In this document: one piece after another, positions 1-7,731 of the stretch
Numbering within the stretch: the stretch's first letter is position 1
How the letters are laid out: every line of letters starts with the position of its first letter
Source of the DNA: CALFVT01 sp039989855
Lineage (GTDB): Bacteria > Pseudomonadota > Alphaproteobacteria > Caulobacterales > Maricaulaceae
Assembly: GCA_039989855.1 (NCBI GenBank)
Contig: JBDXGZ010000006.1
Span: 1-30,288 of the forward strand
Length of the DNA: 30,288 bases
Direction of reading: 5' to 3'
Program-made: the position numbers and the translations under genes
The notes under the pieces: model-generated
What the model was told of the DNA's origin: nothing
Databases searched by the model: none
The model's input: only the letters and a program-made list of their open reading frames with translations

Positions 1-374
1 TATGTTGCTAATTTTGCTCCAAGCGCGGCACGAGCTGCACTATCGGGGCTTATATCGTATCCATCAAGATAAAGCACCCAATCGGTTTGTCGGCTCATTA
101 AAAACTTTTTGGTCAGATTTGCCGCAAACATTTCAGCGTCAAAATCAGCTTTTTTACCTGCTCCAGCGAAAATGACTTGATTAGACTTTGCTCCATCAAG
201 TGCATAGACACTAAAAAATTGACCCTTTTGTCCTTTAAAATCAGCAGCTTGAGCTAAATCTTCAAAGTTTAAAGCCAATGATGACCCAACACCATTTCTA
301 ACAAGATCATCGAAAACTGGAAATATTGCGAGTCCAGCTTTATGTATCTCAGCTTGTTTAAAAGTGATTGTCAC
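1..374 (-). CDS. pepA: Leucyl aminopeptidase (M17 family), N-terminal part, runs off the window
   Basis: Cytosolic leucyl aminopeptidase: the M17 family removes N-terminal residues from peptides using two metal ions. Only about 124 codons are visible; the catalytic C-terminal domain lies beyond base 1. The protein begins MTITFKQAEIHKAGLAIFPV and shows the alternating strands of the M17 N-terminal domain (FFSVYALDGAKSNQVIFAGAG), ending in AARAALGAKLAT, which matches the domain boundary region of alphaproteobacterial PepA. I chose a GTG start at 374 because AAAGGAGT lies 7 bases upstream. It is divergent from lptF, and pepA next to lptF-lptG is a common alphaproteobacterial arrangement that supports the call. 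No metal ligands can be checked because they are outside the window. Confidence 0.8.
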   Translation of the reverse strand, partial: MTITFKQAEIHKAGLAIFPVFDDLVRNGVGSSLALNFEDLAQAADFKGQKGQFFSVYALDGAKSNQVIFAGAGKKADFDAEMFAANLTKKFLMSRQTDWVLYLDGYDISPDSAARAALGAKLAT

Positions 375-446
375 AATTTACTCCTTTGGTATGATTTATC
401 GAAAGCTATGCGCTTTTTAATTCTTATTCTTTTGCAGATATGTTCT

Positions 447-476
447 TTGCACTGTAATAGATGTGTCACTATTACA
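447..476 (+). promoter_or_regulatory. Putative lptF promoter overlapped by an inverted repeat
   Basis: TTGCAC (447-452) and TATTAC (470-475) are separated by exactly 17 bases, a good sigma-70-like pair. The inverted repeat TGTAATAG (453-460) / CTATTACA (469-476), with an 8-base spacer, fills the region between the -35 and -10 and covers the -10, so a bound repressor would block the promoter. A second dyad, CATGCT (480-485) / AGCATG (503-508), follows. The gap is shared with divergent pepA. No transcript or binding data are available. Confidence 0.4.
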
Positions 477-537
477 TGTCATGCTTTTTTAAAATAATTT
501 TCAGCATGAAAATATTGTGTATCTTGGGGTAAGTGAA

Positions 538-1701
538 ATGAAACTTTTGCAAAAATATTTGCGAAAACAAGGGTTTTGGCCCTTAATCATTACTTTATCT
601 GCCCTATCTATACTCGCCATCTTAACGCAAAGCCTCTCGACTTTAGATTTGATTGTGGAAAATCGTCAAAGTGCCGGAACATTTTTCTACATCACATTAC
701 TTGCAATACCTCAATTAGTTGCTGTCATACTCCCTCTCGCGGTTTTTATTGCTTTTATTTATGCGATCAATCGGCTCAATACTGATAGCGAATTGGTTGT
801 CAGCAAAGCATCTGGTTTAAGTCCATGGGGAATAGCAAGTCCGATAATTAGATTATCAATTTTAGCCGCAATTATTCACCTAGTTATCAATATCGCTGTT
901 CAACCAGTTGCTTTTCGGCAAATGCGGGCGGAACTTTTAAAGGTTAAAACAGATCTAGCTTCGCAAGTTATACGAGCTGGAGAATTTAACTCTCCAGCGC
1001 CAGGTTTGACGCTGTATTCGAAAACTATATCACCTGGTGGTGCTCTTGAAGATGTTGTCATTCATGACGCGCGAAACCCTAACGGAGTTCAAACCTATAT
1101 TTCTAAAACAGGGCGCATCACAACATCTGATAACACGTCACGTCTAGGTTTATCAAACGGCCATATTGAAGAAATTGTTGATGGAGGCCGTTTAGATTTG
1201 ATTGAATTTGAAACCTATTCTCTTGATTTATCAGACATTCTCGCTGTGGACTCAGTTTTGAGACTTAAAACATCAGATCGGTACTTACATGAATTATTAC
1301 ACCCTGATCAACGTGAATTCGTGACAGAAAAATCCAGACTTTCTATGATTTCAGAAGGACACTCACGACTATCATCTCCCTTGTACAATATAGCTTTGGC
1401 TATGTTGGCTTTATGCTTTCTAATTAGAGGTGAATTGCAACGAACCGGGTATGGACGACGGATTGCTCTTTGTGTTGTGTTTGGGTTCACTATACGTATT
1501 AGTGGCTTTGCAATTTCATCAGCTGCAGAAAGCAACATTATTGTTAATATTCTACAATATGCATTTCCAACACTCATTATATTGATTTCACTGTTCATTA
1601 TACTTTTACCAAACAGAATTACTAAACCTCGTTTTTTTCGTAAAAGAGAAAATATCAATGCCTTAAATGAAGCATCCATAAAGGCGTCGCAAACATTATG
1701 A
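538..1701 (+). CDS. lptF: LPS export ABC transporter permease LptF
   Basis: Inner-membrane permease of the LptB2FGC complex, which extracts lipopolysaccharide from the inner membrane and pushes it onto the periplasmic Lpt bridge. The 387-residue product has the YjgP/YjgQ layout: three N-terminal membrane segments (about residues 12-95), a soluble periplasmic domain of roughly 150 residues (containing the SPAPGLTLYSKTIS beta-strand region), then three C-terminal membrane segments (about 285-370). I start at the ATG at 538, giving MKLLQKYLRKQGF, because GGGGTAAG lies just upstream and family members start this way; an in-frame GTG at 517 would add seven residues with no ribosome site. The stop overlaps the lptG start (ATGA), so the two are translationally coupled. 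It could be called LptG by sequence alone; order favours LptF. Confidence 0.9.
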   Translation: MKLLQKYLRKQGFWPLIITLSALSILAILTQSLSTLDLIVENRQSAGTFFYITLLAIPQLVAVILPLAVFIAFIYAINRLNTDSELVVSKASGLSPWGIASPIIRLSILAAIIHLVINIAVQPVAFRQMRAELLKVKTDLASQVIRAGEFNSPAPGLTLYSKTISPGGALEDVVIHDARNPNGVQTYISKTGRITTSDNTSRLGLSNGHIEEIVDGGRLDLIEFETYSLDLSDILAVDSVLRLKTSDRYLHELLHPDQREFVTEKSRLSMISEGHSRLSSPLYNIALAMLALCFLIRGELQRTGYGRRIALCVVFGFTIRISGFAISSAAESNIIVNILQYAFPTLIILISLFIILLPNRITKPRFFRKRENINALNEASIKASQTL

Positions 1702-2792
1702 TTTCACTTGTTAAAAAATACATCATAAGCAAAACCTTGCGCGGCATACTTATGGCTTTCCTCATCGTTACGGGTGTAATATTGTTAGTAGATTTCGTAG
1801 AATCCACTCGAAATATTGGACAAGACCTTGAGCTAAATAGCTTTAAGATCATGTACCTCACGCTTCTAAAGGCCCCGTCTCTTATCGAGCAAACGATTCC
1901 TTTTGTTGTACTTTTTGGCGTTATGGCAACATTTTTCGGACTCAACAAACGATCTGAACTCATCGTTCTACGTGCGTCTGGACTGTCTGCATGGAACTTT
2001 CTCAGCCCAGCTTTAAGTGTCACTTTTTTACTTGGCATTATCTGGGCAACTTGTTTCAATCCAATCGCAGCAAAATCCTTAAGTGTTTATCAAAATAAAG
2101 TCACTCAATTAGACAGTGACACAACCGCAAATTCAGACATATGGCTCCGAGAAGTCTCAAGTCGTTCACAATCCCTCATAAAAGCGCGCGAATATAATCC
2201 AAAAACAAGAAAGTTACATAATGTTTTTATCTCGCAATCTGAAATCACACCTGATGGCAACATTATATTCAGAACAAGGTTTGACGCAGAAAGTGCAGAC
2301 CTTATTTCTGCTGGTTATTGGCAGCTTTATGACGTAACAGAAAACACGGATAATATCTCTGGGCATTTTATTAGACATGATATTTTATCCATACCAACAG
2401 CCATTAGGCTTGAAGACATTGAATCGCAAGCTAACGCTAAATTCGCCCCTCCCTTTTGGTCTATCCGCGATGAAATTTCACATACCAAACGTGCTGGTTT
2501 TTCTACAACTAAGTTAGAAATGCAATGGCACAAGCTTTTAGCTCTACCTCTTACATTAGTCGCCATGACATTCATTGCAGCTGCTGTTTCGATGAACTTA
2601 ACGCGAGAAGGTGGAACTTTGCGTTTACTTATTGTCGGAACGACAATTGGTTTTATTGTGTTCTTTACTAACTCAATTTTTAATGCATTTGGTGAGTCAA
2701 CTACTGTGCCTATTTTGATAGCGACTTGGGTTATACCAATTATGACATTTTTTTTAGGTGTATATTACTTATCAAAGATAGAAGATGGTTAA
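1698..2792 (+). CDS. lptG: LPS export ABC transporter permease LptG
   Basis: Second permease of the LptB2FGC lipopolysaccharide exporter in the inner membrane. The 364 residues follow the family plan: membrane segments near residues 15-35, 55-80 and 100-120, a periplasmic domain of about 150 residues (ANSDIWLREVSSRSQSLIKA is typical of LptG), and three terminal membrane segments (about 275-360). The ATG overlaps the lptF stop by four bases. The terminal LLGVYYLSKIE-like end is normal. In most proteobacteria lptD or surA-pdxA follows; here only 100 bases separate lptG from surA and no lptD is present. A T8 run lies near the 3' end at about 2748-2755. Confidence 0.9.
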   Translation: MISLVKKYIISKTLRGILMAFLIVTGVILLVDFVESTRNIGQDLELNSFKIMYLTLLKAPSLIEQTIPFVVLFGVMATFFGLNKRSELIVLRASGLSAWNFLSPALSVTFLLGIIWATCFNPIAAKSLSVYQNKVTQLDSDTTANSDIWLREVSSRSQSLIKAREYNPKTRKLHNVFISQSEITPDGNIIFRTRFDAESADLISAGYWQLYDVTENTDNISGHFIRHDILSIPTAIRLEDIESQANAKFAPPFWSIRDEISHTKRAGFSTTKLEMQWHKLLALPLTLVAMTFIAAAVSMNLTREGGTLRLLIVGTTIGFIVFFTNSIFNAFGESTTVPILIATWVIPIMTFFLGVYYLSKIEDG

Positions 2793-2834
2793 ATGAAATA
2801 TGCGTCAAAGAATTGCAATCTACCATTAGCTTAG
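2793..2834 (+). other. 13-codon mini-ORF between lptG and surA, possible leader peptide or lptD remnant
   Basis: An ATG follows the lptG stop codon with no gap and opens a frame of 13 codons (MKYASKNCNLPLA, then TAG). The position is where lptD would start in relatives, and a Lys followed by short hydrophobic residues faintly resembles a decayed signal peptide. It may equally be chance. No ribosome site beyond the lptG 3' end is evident, though coupling to lptG termination is possible. The remaining bases to surA (2835-2892) show nothing recognisable. Confidence 0.2.
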
Positions 2835-2892
2835 GTAATGAGCACCAAGATAAGTAATTTTACTCGCTAGGAACTGAAACGGATTTACAGAC

Positions 2893-4149
2893 ATGACGTC
2901 AACACCGATTTTTCGAAACTTTGTTTTAAGTGCAACCGCCGCGTTTTTTACGGTCACAGCACCCACTATAGCTGCACAAACTGGCCAAGGTATTGCCGCT
3001 GTTGTGAATGAAGACATTGTAACAAGCTATGACCTTCGTCAACGTGTACTTTTTATCCTTGCAACCACGGGCGTCGAACGGGATGAACAATCCCTTCTAC
3101 GGGTTCAAAACCAAGCTTTAAAAAACTTAATCGACGAAGCTCTTCAGATTCAAGAATCCCGTAAATTTGATCAATCGATTAATGACCAGGAAGTTAATCA
3201 AAGAGTGGTCGAATTGCTCAGCAGAAACAATGTGTCCCCAGAAGAAGTCGCACAACGCCTAGCTACTGTTGGTGCCGGTCTCGGAACCTTACAAAATCAG
3301 GTTCGATCTGAAATTGCTTGGCAACGAATTGTAAACGGACTTTTTGGTTCAAGAATTCGCATTAGTGATGCTCAAATTGATGAAAATTTAACTCGCCTAA
3401 CAGCCAGCTCATCTAAACCTAGCTATAGAGTTGCAGAGATTTATATTGAGGCAACTCCAGAAATTGGTGGAATTGACGGTGCTCGCGAAGGCGCTAAAGC
3501 TATGATAGAACAATTAAATCAAGGTGCGCCGTTCAATCTTTTGGCTCAACAATTTTCTTCATCACCGTCATCTGCTCGTGGTGGAGATGTTGGATGGGTT
3601 AACGAGGGTGAACTTCGGGAAGAAATTGACTCGGTTATTCAGACTATGGAAATAGGGAAAGTATCAACCCCAATACAAGTTCCTGGTGGAATATATGTCG
3701 TCGCTTTAATAGACAAGCGAATTTCAAAACCAGATACTTTATTTAGATTAGAGCAAATTCGTGTGGATGTTACGGATGATGTTGATTTTGAAACGGCAAA
3801 GTCTCGTTTAAACGAAACCCTACCATCCCTGGACTCCTGCGACACATTGAAAGCGGATTTAAAAGATATCGAAGATGTTTCAAGCATAGCTATGGGCGAG
3901 ATCAAAGCAACAGCAATGAGTCCCGCAATTGTCAAGGCGCTCGAAGGTGTTGAAGAAGGACAAATCTCTACACCCATTCCAGGACCAGATGTTGCTGTGA
4001 GTTTTTTCGTTTGTGAAAAGCAGATAACTGGAGAAAACATACCAACGCGTGATCAAATTGAAGACCGCCTAACAAACCAACAACTCGCACAGGCTTCCAA
4101 ACGACACCTTAGAGACTTAAGACGAGATGCTGCCATCTCGATTCGGTAG
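2893..4149 (+). CDS. surA: Periplasmic chaperone / peptidyl-prolyl isomerase SurA
   Basis: SurA escorts unfolded outer-membrane beta-barrel proteins through the periplasm to the BAM complex. The 418-residue protein has a Sec signal peptide (cleavage probably after about residue 28, TIAA), a SurA N-terminal domain (about 33-165, with the typical IAAVVNEDIVTSYDLRQRV), and a parvulin domain at about 178-278 containing FSSSPSSARGGDVGWV and the GGIYVVALIDKR end strand. A second parvulin-like region (about 285-395) is degenerate. Length is near that of E. coli SurA (428). It precedes pdxA and rsmA as in many proteobacteria. The ribosome site is weak (AGGAAC/CGGA within 20 bases), so the start is likely but not certain. 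Confidence 0.88.
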   Translation: MTSTPIFRNFVLSATAAFFTVTAPTIAAQTGQGIAAVVNEDIVTSYDLRQRVLFILATTGVERDEQSLLRVQNQALKNLIDEALQIQESRKFDQSINDQEVNQRVVELLSRNNVSPEEVAQRLATVGAGLGTLQNQVRSEIAWQRIVNGLFGSRIRISDAQIDENLTRLTASSSKPSYRVAEIYIEATPEIGGIDGAREGAKAMIEQLNQGAPFNLLAQQFSSSPSSARGGDVGWVNEGELREEIDSVIQTMEIGKVSTPIQVPGGIYVVALIDKRISKPDTLFRLEQIRVDVTDDVDFETAKSRLNETLPSLDSCDTLKADLKDIEDVSSIAMGEIKATAMSPAIVKALEGVEEGQISTPIPGPDVAVSFFVCEKQITGENIPTRDQIEDRLTNQQLAQASKRHLRDLRRDAAISIR

Positions 4150-5184
4150 ATGACTACAATTACCACTCGCCCAATCGCCCTAACTATGGGCGATCCGGCA
4201 GGTATTGGGCCTGAGATAACAGCAAAGGCATGGTCAGAGTTACGTAGCAACTCAGATTATTCATTTTTTGTTACCGGTGACATATCACTTTACGAAACGG
4301 TGTTGTCTAAAGCCTCACTACCAGCACCGCATGAAATTACAAATTCAACTGATGAAGTACATTCCATATTTCCTAACCGTTTACCTGTTTTAAACACGGG
4401 CTCACTTAAGGATATAGAAATTGGCTGTCCTAACTCTAAACATGCAGCCGCTATTATAAAATCAATCGAAACGGCTGTTTCTTTATCTCTCAAGGGTGAC
4501 GCCGCCGCAGTTGTTACATGCCCCATAGCTAAAGATAACCTCTATAAGGCAGGATTTGAATTTCCCGGTCACACAGAATTCTTGGGCAAATTATGTGAAG
4601 GGCACCCCGTCCCATATAATAAAGGCCCTGTGATGCTTTTGGACGGAGGGGGGCTTCGCTGTGCGTTGCTTACTATCCACAAACCACTCTCCGACATTAT
4701 TGCTGATATAACCCCAATATCAATCTCACAGATAGCCAGAACACTCTACGGGGCGTTAGAGGTCGATTACGGCCTCACCGCTCCGCATATCGCCATGGCA
4801 GGGCTTAACCCTCATGCAGGGGAAAATGGTGCGCTTGGAATGGAAGAGATTGAGATACAAAACCCCACTGCTGAAGCTCTTCGGAGCGAAGGCATAGATA
4901 TAAGCGATGCCCGTCCTGCCGACACACTATTTCACGCGGAAGCCAGAGCGAATTATGATGCCGTCTTAGCCATGTATCACGATCAAGGACTTATCCCCGT
5001 CAAGACTTTGGACTTTCACGGCGGTGTCAATATTACACTTGGTTTGCCCATTATTCGTACCTCCCCTGATCATGGCACAGCTTTTGATATTGCAGGACAA
5101 GGCATTGCGCGCGCTGACAGCTTGATTGCAGCTATTAAAAAGGCACGGTTTTTAGCCCACAATAGAGCCCAATATGTTGGATAA
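4150..5184 (+). CDS. pdxA: 4-hydroxythreonine-4-phosphate dehydrogenase
   Basis: PdxA oxidises 4-phosphooxy-L-threonine using NAD(P) in the DXP-dependent pyridoxal phosphate pathway; it works in the cytosol as a metal-dependent dimer. The 344 residues include GDPAGIGPE (14-22), TCPIAKDNLYKAG with PGHTEF, and three histidines spaced as the metal ligands of E. coli PdxA: H177 (LTIHKP), H222 (LNPHAGE) and H277 (AMYHDQG). The ATG follows the surA stop with no gap, and the last 11 bases overlap rsmA, so translation of the three genes is probably coupled. PLP made through this pathway is the cofactor of alanine racemase encoded further on. No anomalies. Confidence 0.95.
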   Translation: MTTITTRPIALTMGDPAGIGPEITAKAWSELRSNSDYSFFVTGDISLYETVLSKASLPAPHEITNSTDEVHSIFPNRLPVLNTGSLKDIEIGCPNSKHAAAIIKSIETAVSLSLKGDAAAVVTCPIAKDNLYKAGFEFPGHTEFLGKLCEGHPVPYNKGPVMLLDGGGLRCALLTIHKPLSDIIADITPISISQIARTLYGALEVDYGLTAPHIAMAGLNPHAGENGALGMEEIEIQNPTAEALRSEGIDISDARPADTLFHAEARANYDAVLAMYHDQGLIPVKTLDFHGGVNITLGLPIIRTSPDHGTAFDIAGQGIARADSLIAAIKKARFLAHNRAQYVG

Positions 5185-6028
5185 CCTTCCCACACTCGCC
5201 GAAACAGTAAAGCAATATGGGCTATCCGCCGATAAACGTCTGGGGCAGCACTTTCTTCTGGACCAAAATGTAACAGATAAAATTGCACAATACGCCAAGC
5301 CTCTTGACGGAGTAAATGCCGTTGAAATTGGCCCTGGCCCAGGCGGACTAACTCGCTCTCTTCTTCGCATGGGAGCTGCGAGCGTTTTAGCGATAGAAAT
5401 GGATGAGCGCTTCCTACCTGCCCTCGCAGATATTGGCCGTGAGAGCGGCGAGCGCCTATCCGTTTACAAAGGCAATGGTTTAAAAGTTGATATTGGTGCA
5501 GAGCTGCCTCGGCCAATTAAAATCATATCAAACCTCCCCTATAATGTCGGCACGAAAATGCTGATTAATTGGCTAACCGCAACCCCTCTATTTTGGGACC
5601 AAATGATCTTAATGTTTCAAAAGGAGGTGGCCCAACGTATTGTCGCACAAGTCGGTGATTCCAACTATGGTCGGCTGGCTATTTTATCGCAAAGTGTCGC
5701 CCAAACGCAGATCGTTTACGATGTCCCTGCACGTATTTTTACGCCACCTCCTAAAGTCGATTCGGCGGTCGTATTACTCGACCCTCTGCCTAAAAATCGC
5801 CGATTTGAGGATTTAAATACGCTTGGATTAATCACGCAATCAGCCTTTATGATGCGCCGAAAAATGCTACGCCGTTCCTTAAAACCCTTCGCGAAAAAAC
5901 ATAGTATAAATCTTGAAAACTGGCTGGAACTATCTGAAATTAAACCAGAAAATCGTCCAGAAGCTTTATCCGTAGACGACTTTCACCGCCTCACGCGGCA
6001 CTTTATTCACCTGACACAAGCGACTTAA
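5174..6028 (+). CDS. rsmA: 16S rRNA dimethyladenosine transferase RsmA/KsgA
   Basis: RsmA dimethylates two adjacent adenines in the 3'-end hairpin of 16S rRNA during late 30S assembly, using S-adenosylmethionine. The 284-residue protein carries the substrate-entry motif LGQHFLLD (23-30), the SAM-binding loop EIGPGPGGLT (51-60), the acidic AIEMDERF strand end, and the catalytic NLPY motif (120-123). RIFTPPPKVDSAVV and the C-terminal helical domain are present, so the protein looks complete. It overlaps pdxA by 11 bases. Its 3' end overlaps the convergent gmk by 26 bases, tail to tail. Confidence 0.95.
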   Translation: MLDNLPTLAETVKQYGLSADKRLGQHFLLDQNVTDKIAQYAKPLDGVNAVEIGPGPGGLTRSLLRMGAASVLAIEMDERFLPALADIGRESGERLSVYKGNGLKVDIGAELPRPIKIISNLPYNVGTKMLINWLTATPLFWDQMILMFQKEVAQRIVAQVGDSNYGRLAILSQSVAQTQIVYDVPARIFTPPPKVDSAVVLLDPLPKNRRFEDLNTLGLITQSAFMMRRKMLRRSLKPFAKKHSINLENWLELSEIKPENRPEALSVDDFHRLTRHFIHLTQAT

Positions 6029-6647
6029 TAAAGGGCTGCAACCAAAGCTGTCTGCGCCGCGCCATACGCTCGGTGGCGATAATTGTCTTCAACTCACCCA
6101 TGGCGGCATCAATATCACGGTTGACGATAACATAGTCATATTCAGCCCAATGGCTGATCTCTGATTCTGACTTTGACATCCGTTTGGCAATGACCTCATC
6201 ACTATCTTGCGCCCGTGTCCGTAGTCTGCGTTCTAGCTCTCGCATATCTGGTGGTAAGATAAAGACCCGTACAAGGTCATCCGCAGCGGCCTGTGTTAAC
6301 TGCTGCGCCCCTTGCCAATCAATATCAAAAAGAACATCCTCACCATTGGCCAAAGCCTCTTCAACCGGCGCGCTCGGAGTTCCGTAATAATTATCAAACA
6401 CTTTGGCGTGCTCAAGGAATTCACCGTGATCGATCATCGTTCCGAACTTATCCTTAGAGATGAAGAAATAATGCGTTCCGTCTATCTCACCTGGCCGAGG
6501 CTCCCTTGTCGTCGCAGAGACGGACATGGACATATTATCGTCTTCCGCCAATAGACGGCGTGTGAGCGTTGATTTACCCGCGCCTGAAGGCGATGATAAA
6601 ACAACAAGAAGGCCGCGCCGCGCTGTTTTATGATCTTCTAGTGACAT
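6003..6647 (-). CDS. gmk: Guanylate kinase
   Basis: Guanylate kinase phosphorylates GMP to GDP with ATP, feeding GTP and (p)ppGpp pools. The 214-residue product has the P-loop SSPSGAGKST (18-27), the GMP-binding segment TTREPRPGEIDGTHYFF, and the lid region ALANGEDVLFDIDWQGAQQL. An AGAGGAC ribosome site precedes the ATG. It is the last gene of the fab-mltG minus-strand run, 22 bases after mltG. In many alphaproteobacteria a YicC-family gene lies between mltG and gmk; here there is no room for it. The 3' end overlaps rsmA on the opposite strand. Confidence 0.96.
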   Translation of the reverse strand: MSLEDHKTARRGLLVVLSSPSGAGKSTLTRRLLAEDDNMSMSVSATTREPRPGEIDGTHYFFISKDKFGTMIDHGEFLEHAKVFDNYYGTPSAPVEEALANGEDVLFDIDWQGAQQLTQAAADDLVRVFILPPDMRELERRLRTRAQDSDEVIAKRMSKSESEISHWAEYDYVIVNRDIDAAMGELKTIIATERMARRRQLWLQPFIKSLVSGE

Positions 6648-6669
6648 GGTTTAAGTCCTCTAAACTGCT

Positions 6670-7731
6670 TTAGCGCTTACGTTGACGCTCTATTTTACGC
6701 CATTTTTCAACATTCCGATTATGTTCGGCTAAAGTTTTAGCAAAAACATGTCCGCCCGTCCCGTCTGCAACAAAATATAAATCATCAGTTGTTGGAGGGT
6801 TTAAAACCGCAGCAATAGCAGCCTCACCCGGATTGCAGATAGGCGTCTTAGGTAAGCCATCAATCTGGTAGGTATTCCAGTCAGTTTTGCGGTCAATTTC
6901 AGACCGTCGAATACCCCGTTGTTTCCCCGCTCTATTACGTAGGATTTCACCCTTAGAGATGCCATAAATAATCGTGGGATCAGACTGGAGGCGTATACCT
7001 CGATTAAGGCGGTTAATAAACACGCTCGCTACGCGGTCACGTTCTCCATCGATACCTGTTTCTTTTTCCACAACAGAGGCTAGAATAATTGCTTCTTGTT
7101 TCGTTTTAATCGGTAGCCCTTCTGCACGTGTGTCCCACAATCGGCCTACAACATCTTGCTGCGCTCTGGTCATACGTGAAATCACATCAGAGTGCCTCAT
7201 GTCTCGTGGTAAGAGGTAGGTTTCAGGGAGAAGTGTCCCTTCCGCGGGAACCGCAATGTCCTCGGACGTCATCCATTTATAATCGAACAACTGACGTACA
7301 ATCTGCGCGCTAGTTCGTCCTTCGGCTATCGTCACTGGATAAAGGATCGCTTTGCCCTCAGATAGAACCGTATAAATATCATTCATTGAGGCGGGCAGTG
7401 TTAGGGAAAACTCACCCGCTTTAAATTCTCTTTCATTCCCGCGCAGCTTGGTCACGAGCTTAAAAATTGTGGCTGATTCTATCGCCCCTTCAACTTCGAG
7501 ATTAGCCGCAATGCGCGACAGGCCAGATCCTTTGGAGACATCAAAGACAATTTCCTTAGACGCACTGTTTGGAACGGCTTCGTAGCGGTAATTCACGTAA
7601 GCATAGAGCGCGACAATTAAACCTAGCGCAAATGTCGCCAAGCCGCATATCGCCATAAAGGCAAGCATGATTTTTGATTTTTTGGGAAGCGCCTTCGCTA
7701 AAGATTTTGAATCGTCTTTAGAGTCACGCAT
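6670..7731 (-). CDS. mltG: Endolytic peptidoglycan transglycosylase MltG
   Basis: MltG is an inner-membrane lytic transglycosylase that cuts nascent glycan strands and is thought to set their length. The 353 residues contain a cytosolic Lys-rich start, one membrane segment (about 21-46), a LysM-like/YceG stalk (IVFDVSKGSGLSRIAANL), and the catalytic YceG domain with SVVEKETG; E222 aligns with the catalytic glutamate of E. coli MltG. The NRL and LQSDPTIIYG motifs are present. The ATG follows the fabF stop directly (TAAATG), so expression is coupled to the fatty-acid genes, the normal arrangement in alphaproteobacteria. Confidence 0.94.
   Translation of the reverse strand: MRDSKDDSKSLAKALPKKSKIMLAFMAICGLATFALGLIVALYAYVNYRYEAVPNSASKEIVFDVSKGSGLSRIAANLEVEGAIESATIFKLVTKLRGNEREFKAGEFSLTLPASMNDIYTVLSEGKAILYPVTIAEGRTSAQIVRQLFDYKWMTSEDIAVPAEGTLLPETYLLPRDMRHSDVISRMTRAQQDVVGRLWDTRAEGLPIKTKQEAIILASVVEKETGIDGERDRVASVFINRLNRGIRLQSDPTIIYGISKGEILRNRAGKQRGIRRSEIDRKTDWNTYQIDGLPKTPICNPGEAAIAAVLNPPTTDDLYFVADGTGGHVFAKTLAEHNRNVEKWRKIERQRKR

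Noticed and set aside
517..537. GTG start adding seven residues to LptF
   Set aside because: No ribosome site before 517; the ATG at 538 has GGGGTAAG upstream and gives the usual LptF start.
1308..2059. Long minus-strand open frames across lptF and lptG
   Set aside because: They overlap well-supported genes on the other strand, have no domain and no ribosome site; antisense shadows.
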